Assembly (NCBI RefSeq): GCF_004358665.1
Contig: NZ_SMZR01000001.1
Location: 868,001-932,000, forward strand
Source: Jeotgalibacillus sp. S-D1
Lineage (GTDB): Bacteria > Bacillota > Bacilli > Bacillales > Jeotgalibacillaceae
DNA: 64,000 nucleotides
Direction: 5' to 3'
The notes beneath the pieces were generated by a model. It ran no database searches and had not been told where the DNA came from. It saw nothing but the letters and a program-made list of their open reading frames with translations. Made by a program: the position numbers and the translations under genes. This document shows positions 59,300 through 64,000 of the stretch, piece after piece; position 1 is the first letter of the stretch, and each line of letters begins with the position of its first letter.

Positions 59300-60075
59300 A
59301 TTGTCCCTCCTCCAAGAATGCTCATTAGATCCCTCATAACAATAAACATTAAATCAAAAAGCCTTTGAATGACCCCAAACATAACACCCATCAAAACGAA
59401 AAGGATCATAAATGCAACGGCTATTTTTATTGGAAAACCAATGACAAAAATATTAAACTGTGGTGCTGTTCGCGCAACAATCCCCAGAGCCACATCCACA
59501 AGAAATAATGCAGCTGCAACAGGTGCCGCAAGTTGAAATGCGATAACAAAGGCAGCTGCAAATGCTTTTATGACGATTTCAGCAGCAGACTCACCAACTC
59601 CCAGTGAAAGCTGTTCTATCGGCACGAATTGATAACTGTAAAAAATGCCATCCAGGATCAAATGATGGCCATCGAAATAGAGCAGCAATAATAGTGAGAG
59701 TGTATATAAATACTGACCCATTAACGGACTTTGTGCACCGGTCTGAGGATCAATGATGTTTGCAATCGCAAAGCCCATTTGAATGTCGATCAAATTCCCT
59801 GCAATCTGTATCGCTGATAATACGATGTAGGCTATTAATCCGATGAATAATCCGATAACTGCCTCTTTTAATATCAGCAGCATATATGCCCCATTAATCG
59901 AAAAGGGTTCAGCATCAATAGTGTAATAAACCATGACCGAAAGAAGAACAGCAAAACCGACTCTATGCATAACCGGAATTGACCTGTGAGAAAACAGTGG
60001 GATCGTTACAAAAAACGCTGAAACTCTTACGACAACAAGAAGTAAAATGGTCAGCCTTGAATACAATTCTTCCAT
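59296..60075 (-). CDS. fliR: Flagellar export apparatus protein FliR
   Basis: 259-residue membrane protein of the export gate, with about six hydrophobic helices and the family block IQMGFAIANIIDPQTGAQSPLMGQ (ends quoted: IQMGFA to SPLMGQ). It assembles with FliP and FliQ. ATG 60075 follows AGGGTAATAGA. 4 nt after fliQ, overlapping flhB. Confidence 0.95.
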   Translation of the reverse strand: MEELYSRLTILLLVVVRVSAFFVTIPLFSHRSIPVMHRVGFAVLLSVMVYYTIDAEPFSINGAYMLLILKEAVIGLFIGLIAYIVLSAIQIAGNLIDIQMGFAIANIIDPQTGAQSPLMGQYLYTLSLLLLLYFDGHHLILDGIFYSYQFVPIEQLSLGVGESAAEIVIKAFAAAFVIAFQLAAPVAAALFLVDVALGIVARTAPQFNIFVIGFPIKIAVAFMILFVLMGVMFGVIQRLFDLMFIVMRDLMSILGGGTI

Positions 60076-60079
60076 TCTA

Positions 60080-60349
60080 TTACCCTATATACCTTGTTAG
60101 ATTTGAGAAGATATCGAACGCATAGGTTACAATCTGGGTTAGCATCCATGGTCCAAAAAAAATCAATGCAATCATTACTGCAATTACTTTAGGAATAAAA
60201 GCCAGGGTTTGTTCTTGAATTTGTGTGGTAGCTTGAAAAATACTGACTAAAAGTCCAACGAGAAGCGCAACGAGCATCAGAGGCAAACTGATCATTAACG
60301 TCATGTATACTCCTCTTTCTGCAATCGAAATTACCATTTCTCCATTCAT
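60080..60349 (-). CDS. fliQ: Flagellar export apparatus protein FliQ
   Basis: 89-residue two-helix membrane protein of the export gate; SLPLMLVALLVGLLVSIFQATTQIQEQTL spans its first helix and hinge (ends quoted: SLPLML to QIQEQTL). The ATG at 60349 has GCAGGTG about 8 nt upstream. Between fliP (14 nt) and fliR (4 nt). Confidence 0.95.
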   Translation of the reverse strand: MNGEMVISIAERGVYMTLMISLPLMLVALLVGLLVSIFQATTQIQEQTLAFIPKVIAVMIALIFFGPWMLTQIVTYAFDIFSNLTRYIG

Positions 60350-60363
60350 TAATAATCACCTGC

Positions 60364-61029
60364 CTAAAAGCTCTGCAGTAAAGACTGCATTACAAGATAC
60401 CAACCATCAACTAATATAAATAACAATATTTTAAAAGGCAGTGAAATCATTACAGGGGGAAGCATCATCATTCCCATCGACATTAATACAGACGCAACCA
60501 CCATATCAATAACCAGAAATGGGATAAAAATCATAAAACCCATTTGAAAAGCAGTTTTAATTTCACTTAACGCAAAAGCAGGAACCATAACTGTCAAGGG
60601 AATATCGTTAATGGTTTCCGGCCGTTCTGCCTGCGTATAACTTAAAAATAGTTCAAGATCCTTTTGGCGGGTGTGTTTACTCATAAATTCCTTAAAAGGA
60701 ATAGATGCTTCTTCATATGCGGTAGTCAAATCAATTTCTTCATTAAATAGCGGAGTTAATGCCCGGTCGTTTACTTCGCTTAATACAGGTGACATAACAA
60801 AAAATGTTAAAAACAACGCAAGACCTATGATTATTTGGTTCGGCGGCATTTGCTGGGTAGCCAGTGAGGTCCGCACAAACGACAATACAATTACGATTCT
60901 TGTAAAAGCGGTCATTAAGATTAAAATACCCGGAGCAACCGATAACACCGTTAACAATAGAAGCAATCGGACTGAAGTTGCAACATCAGCCGGGGAACTG
61001 TCATTATAAAGTTGGATAAATTCACCCAT
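60364..61029 (-). CDS. fliP: Flagellar export apparatus protein FliP
   Basis: 221-residue export-gate protein with N-terminal hydrophobic segment and the motifs MTAFTRIVIVLSFVRTSLATQQMPPNQ (ends: MTAFTR to MPPNQ) and FMIFIPFLVIDMVVASVLMSMGM (ends: FMIFIP to LMSMGM). A longer frame extends to 61083 inside fliZ. ATG 61029 with AAGGAG 10 nt upstream gives the B. subtilis length and overlaps fliZ by 8 bp. Confidence 0.96.
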   Translation of the reverse strand: MGEFIQLYNDSSPADVATSVRLLLLLTVLSVAPGILILMTAFTRIVIVLSFVRTSLATQQMPPNQIIIGLALFLTFFVMSPVLSEVNDRALTPLFNEEIDLTTAYEEASIPFKEFMSKHTRQKDLELFLSYTQAERPETINDIPLTVMVPAFALSEIKTAFQMGFMIFIPFLVIDMVVASVLMSMGMMMLPPVMISLPFKILLFILVDGWYLVMQSLLQSF

Positions 61030-61642
61030 CGCTGCGCTGCTCCTTGTTTTTATCTTTGCGCTTAATCTGGTTGCGTTTTTCATTACCGATCAGCTGAGCT
61101 GCCAGCAATGATTGAAATGATTCAACCTCTTTTTTCCCTTTTCTGAAAAAACCATTGAGACTTCCAGAGTCTCTCTCTTCGTCATTTTGGTAAAAATGCT
61201 TAAAACGATTTATTTCCTCCGGAGTCGTAACTTCTTTAATCAGGTTGATATTTTCTCCTACACCAAGCACGTAAAAGGTGCCGGCGATTTTCACAATTTG
61301 AATTGATCGATTGGAACCCAGTGCCGTCCCTCCCAGGTTATGAATGATCTTGGTTTGCTGAAAATTTCGCGAACGACTATTAACAAACTTTAAAAGTACA
61401 TATAACAAAAACACTACAAAACAAAGGGCGGCAATGAGTTTAATATAATCCACCCATGTTATACCACCTTCACTGCCGCTTTTATGAGCCGGCTGGATCG
61501 AATCATCTGAACAATTACTCTCATTCTCAAAACATTGATTTACCATTGACTTATTGGCTAAACTGGATTCTTCACCTGCCAAGAAAGTACTAAGCAAAAT
61601 TAAAGGCACTACAATAACAACTATCTTAATTTTCATTCCCAT
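61022..61642 (-). CDS. fliZ: Flagellar biosynthesis protein FliZ/FliO
   Basis: 206-residue FliO-type protein (called fliZ in B. subtilis) that helps assemble the FliP ring. The N-terminal signal (KIKIVVIVVPLILLSTFLAG) is followed by an extracytoplasmic loop with two Cys and a transmembrane helix (about 72-93). The C-terminal cytoplasmic tail is basic. Start options are 61642 (TGATG overlap with cheY) and an in-frame ATG at 61636; a TTG at 61645 is unlikely. Low conservation is normal for the family. Confidence 0.85.
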   Translation of the reverse strand: MGMKIKIVVIVVPLILLSTFLAGEESSLANKSMVNQCFENESNCSDDSIQPAHKSGSEGGITWVDYIKLIAALCFVVFLLYVLLKFVNSRSRNFQQTKIIHNLGGTALGSNRSIQIVKIAGTFYVLGVGENINLIKEVTTPEEINRFKHFYQNDEERDSGSLNGFFRKGKKEVESFQSLLAAQLIGNEKRNQIKRKDKNKEQRSDG

Positions 61643-62004
61643 CAACCTATCGCTTTTTGTATCGCGTCTAAAACCCGTTCTTTTTGAAATGGTTTGACGA
61701 TAAAATCCTTTGCTCCAGCCTGGATGGACTCAATTACCACTGACTGCTGCCCCATTGCTGAACACATAATTACATTCGCTTTTGCATCCAGCTTTTTAAT
61801 TTCTTTTAATGCCGTAATACCGTCCATCTCAGGCATGGTTATATCCATCGTTACCAGGTCTGGATTTGTTTCGATGAATTTTTCAATTGCCTGAATACCA
61901 TCAGCTGCTTCTCCTGCAACCTCGAAGCCGTTCTTCACTAAAATATCTCTTATCATCATTCTCATAAAAGCTGCATCATCCACAATCAAAATTTTTTTAG
62001 GCAT
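61642..62004 (-). CDS. cheY: Chemotaxis response regulator CheY
   Basis: 120-residue single-domain receiver that binds the flagellar switch when phosphorylated. Acidic pocket D9/D10 (VDD), phosphoacceptor D54 (VTMDITMPEMDG), S82 in the switch position, and K104 (DFIVKPF). It has the same length as, and very close identity to, B. subtilis CheY. 15 nt after fliY. Its kinase CheA and adaptor CheW are not in this operon, so they must be elsewhere or lost. Confidence 0.97.
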   Translation of the reverse strand: MPKKILIVDDAAFMRMMIRDILVKNGFEVAGEAADGIQAIEKFIETNPDLVTMDITMPEMDGITALKEIKKLDAKANVIMCSAMGQQSVVIESIQAGAKDFIVKPFQKERVLDAIQKAIG

Positions 62005-62019
62005 ATGATTCCTCCAGCT

Positions 62020-63150
62020 TTATCTAAGTTTGCTTAAACGGTCATTTTGACTTACGATCTCTGTCAGTCTAACTCCAAAATTCTCCTCTATTACAACCAC
62101 TTCACCTTTAGCAATTAACCGGCTGTTCACCAAAACATCAACCGGCTCACCTGCTAATTTGTCTAATTCAATAACAGAGCCTGCTGAAAGCGCTAATATT
62201 TCTTTCACCGTACGCTTAGTTCGGCCAAGTTCAACGGTAATTTGTAAGGGAATATCCAACAGCATAGCAAGATTCCTTGATTCTGCCGCTTTACTATCCG
62301 GCTGATCAAAGCTTGCAAATTTAGCAGGCTGCACATCAATATACGGGGTATTTGAACGGCCTTCCTCATTCTTTTTTTCTTGAGCAGAATGGCGACTGAC
62401 TAAATCATCAGGCGACTGTATTGAGGAAGGAATTTTACCGTGAACATCTGTTTCTGGTTTTGTTTGTTCACGACCAGGCAAGGAATCTCCATCCAGCTTA
62501 CCGTCTGAAAGTAATTGATTGATTAAATACCGTCCGAATTCCAGAGGAATAAGCTGAACGATCGTGGAATCGATCACATGGCCGATTTTTAATTTGAACG
62601 AAACCCGGATAACCGGTTGTCTGTCAAACAGATTTTGTATTTCTATTCCTTGATTCCATTCCATCATTTCGACTGATGGCGGTGATATTTCTACACGACG
62701 ATTAAAAATTGAAGCCAAGGAATTAGATGATGCACCCATCATCTGGCTCATTGCTTCCTGCAATGCACTCAGGTGAAGCGAGGAGATCTCATCAGATTGG
62801 AGGATTCCGTCCCCTCCTGACATCAAATCTGCTATTATCGATGCATCGTTCAGTTTGAAAATCAACCAATTACTGCCTTCAATTCCCTGAGTATAATGAA
62901 CCCTGATCCCTATTGAAGGCTGTGTAATTGATTCTGAAATCTGCTCTGTTGTTACTACTGTCACATCAGGTGCAGTTATTTTCACTTGCTGTTCCAGCAA
63001 TGCAGAAAGAGCAATTGCCGAGCTGCCCAACGAAATGTTTGCAATTTCACCTAAGGCATCAATTTCCCTTCCATTCAGATAATCATTATCCAGCTTGCCC
63101 TTTAGTAAAGCATCAATCTGGTCCTGTGAAAGCATTTCTTCACTTCTCAT
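62020..63150 (-). CDS. fliY: Flagellar switch/CheY-P phosphatase FliY
   Basis: 376-residue fusion of a CheC-like phosphatase and a FliN-type switch domain. N-terminal LSQDQIDALL is a CheY-P-binding-like motif. The first phosphatase signature ExxN is intact (E35-I-A-N38). The second reads E132-A-M-S135, with Ser where B. subtilis has Asn. The linker (about 215-295) is hydrophilic, and the C-terminal FliN domain (about 300-376) includes DIPLQITVELGRTKRTVKEIL. Overlaps fliM by 11 bp, with AAAGGAGG upstream. Confidence 0.96.
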   Translation of the reverse strand: MRSEEMLSQDQIDALLKGKLDNDYLNGREIDALGEIANISLGSSAIALSALLEQQVKITAPDVTVVTTEQISESITQPSIGIRVHYTQGIEGSNWLIFKLNDASIIADLMSGGDGILQSDEISSLHLSALQEAMSQMMGASSNSLASIFNRRVEISPPSVEMMEWNQGIEIQNLFDRQPVIRVSFKLKIGHVIDSTIVQLIPLEFGRYLINQLLSDGKLDGDSLPGREQTKPETDVHGKIPSSIQSPDDLVSRHSAQEKKNEEGRSNTPYIDVQPAKFASFDQPDSKAAESRNLAMLLDIPLQITVELGRTKRTVKEILALSAGSVIELDKLAGEPVDVLVNSRLIAKGEVVVIEENFGVRLTEIVSQNDRLSKLR

Positions 63151-64000
63151 TCCCTTCTCCTCCTTTCAATTCAGTTAATATCTGCACACCGATCTTTTTG
63201 CCAATCTGTCCAGGCTGAGCGGAGAATTTAGGGACATCCCCGACCTGCAGGGTTACAGGCTGATCAAATCGGTGATTTAACTCCAGCACATCCCCAACGT
63301 CCAGCAGCAGAAAATCCTCAATAGCAACGGTAGAGGTACCTAACTCCGCAATTATCATTAACTCGGCTTCTTTCACGCGATTTTCAAGCTGAAGAAGTTG
63401 TCCAGGCTTCGCTTCTTTTTTTCTGGAATGCATCCAATGCTTAATCGATAGATTTGGCATGACCGGTTCCAGTACAATGTGAGGCAAGCAAATATTAATC
63501 ATGCCGGATGTATGGCCCACTGTTGTATTCAAGGATATAACCACAACTGTTTCATTAGGGGAAATCACCTGCAAAAATTGTGGGTTTACTTCAAAATCGG
63601 ATAGAATTGGATTAATTTCACCAATATTACTCCATGCCTCTCTCAGATTATCAAAAGCTTTTTCAAACATGGCAGACATAATCTTTGTTTCAATTTCTGT
63701 GAGGTTTTCTACCTTGCTTACACTCGAACCTCTGCCGCCCATAACACGGTCCATCATGGCATAGGCGATATTAGGGTTTATCTCCATTAAGATTTTGCCA
63801 TCGAGCGGTGGTACTTCATATACATTTAATATTGTCATTTTTGGAACAGACCGTATAAATTCTTCATATGGAATTTGATCTACTGACTCCACACTTACCT
63901 GAACAAACGTTCTGAGCTGTGCTGATAAAAAAGTCGTTAATAATCGGGCAAAATTTTCATGAATTCTCGTCAGGCTACGTATTTGGTCCTTGGAAAACCG
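63140..64000 (-). CDS. fliM: Flagellar motor switch protein FliM, partial (N-terminus outside window)
   Basis: The frame is open through the right edge; the first residues seen are FSKDQIRSLTRIHENFARLLTTF (ends quoted: FSKDQIR to LLTTF), typical of FliM near residue 30. The remaining 285 codons include MIGG-like GGRGSS, the middle CheC-like domain, and a C-terminal SpoA/FliN domain (VEDFLLLDVGDVLELNHR-type, written here AIEDFLLLDVGDVL). FliM forms the C-ring and binds CheY-P via its missing N-terminus. It overlaps fliY by 11 bp. Confidence 0.95.
   Translation of the reverse strand, partial: RFSKDQIRSLTRIHENFARLLTTFLSAQLRTFVQVSVESVDQIPYEEFIRSVPKMTILNVYEVPPLDGKILMEINPNIAYAMMDRVMGGRGSSVSKVENLTEIETKIMSAMFEKAFDNLREAWSNIGEINPILSDFEVNPQFLQVISPNETVVVISLNTTVGHTSGMINICLPHIVLEPVMPNLSIKHWMHSRKKEAKPGQLLQLENRVKEAELMIIAELGTSTVAIEDFLLLDVGDVLELNHRFDQPVTLQVGDVPKFSAQPGQIGKKIGVQILTELKGGEGNEK

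Noticed and set aside
1-64000. Mobile elements, CRISPR, prophage, tRNA or rRNA
   Set aside because: No transposase, integrase, repeat-spacer array or RNA gene seen; gene order is conserved core chromosome throughout.

Overview
This window looks like a core-chromosome segment of an endospore-forming Bacillaceae-type Firmicute. Every gene I can support lies on the minus strand. Gene order follows the Bacillus subtilis ymcA-miaB to fliM region almost throughout. Spore genes (spoVS, spoIIIE, dpaA, dpaB) sit beside flagellar genes, moderately low GC, strong AGGAGG-type ribosome binding sites, frequent GTG/TTG starts and many Rho-independent terminators. I cannot assign a genus. There are no rRNA or tRNA genes, CRISPR arrays, phage genes or transposases.

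Layout in the direction of transcription (high to low coordinate). (1) 64000-55322: flagellar export and switch genes fliM-fliY-cheY-fliZ-fliP-fliQ-fliR-flhB-flhA, then sigD. The chemotaxis and flhF/flhG block found here in B. subtilis is absent. (2) 55200-45755: rpsB-tsf, pyrH-frr, uppS-cdsA-dxr-rseP-proS, covering translation, UMP kinase, undecaprenyl and phospholipid precursors, the MEP pathway and intramembrane proteolysis. (3) 45754-31497: polC, then rimP-nusA-ylxR-ylxQ-infB-ylxP-rbfA-truB-ribF-rpsO-pnp. (4) 31313-24807: mlpA, ymxH, the dipicolinate synthase pair dpaA-dpaB, and asd-dapG-dapA. These connect aspartate metabolism to lysine, diaminopimelate and the spore's dipicolinate. (5) 24427-20248: RNase J2 and SpoIIIE. 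(6) 19737-14130: a HutC/GntR regulator (ymfC) beside a four-gene nucleoside-type ABC importer (nupN-O-P-Q). (7) 13974-2058: ymfF-ymfH-ymfI-ymfJ-ymfK-ymfM(rodZ)-pgsA-cinA-recA-rny-ymdB-spoVS. (8) 1705-1: miaB and the start of ricA/ymcA.

Regulation visible in the sequence includes an SOS box and promoter at recA, and a consensus promoter for rny. SigH-like and SigK-like promoters precede spoVS and dpaA. A promoter plus terminator-like leader precedes rimP-nusA. Upstream of ymfC-nupNOPQ there is a cre match, a weaker CodY-like box and palindromic operators.

Most of the window is conserved housekeeping DNA and I see no new enzyme system. The points most worth a second look are the 20-nt inverted repeat bracketing ymfC, the orphan structured block between dapA and rnjB, the contracted fla/che operon with an altered FliY motif, and the leader or attenuator hairpins before rimP and truB.
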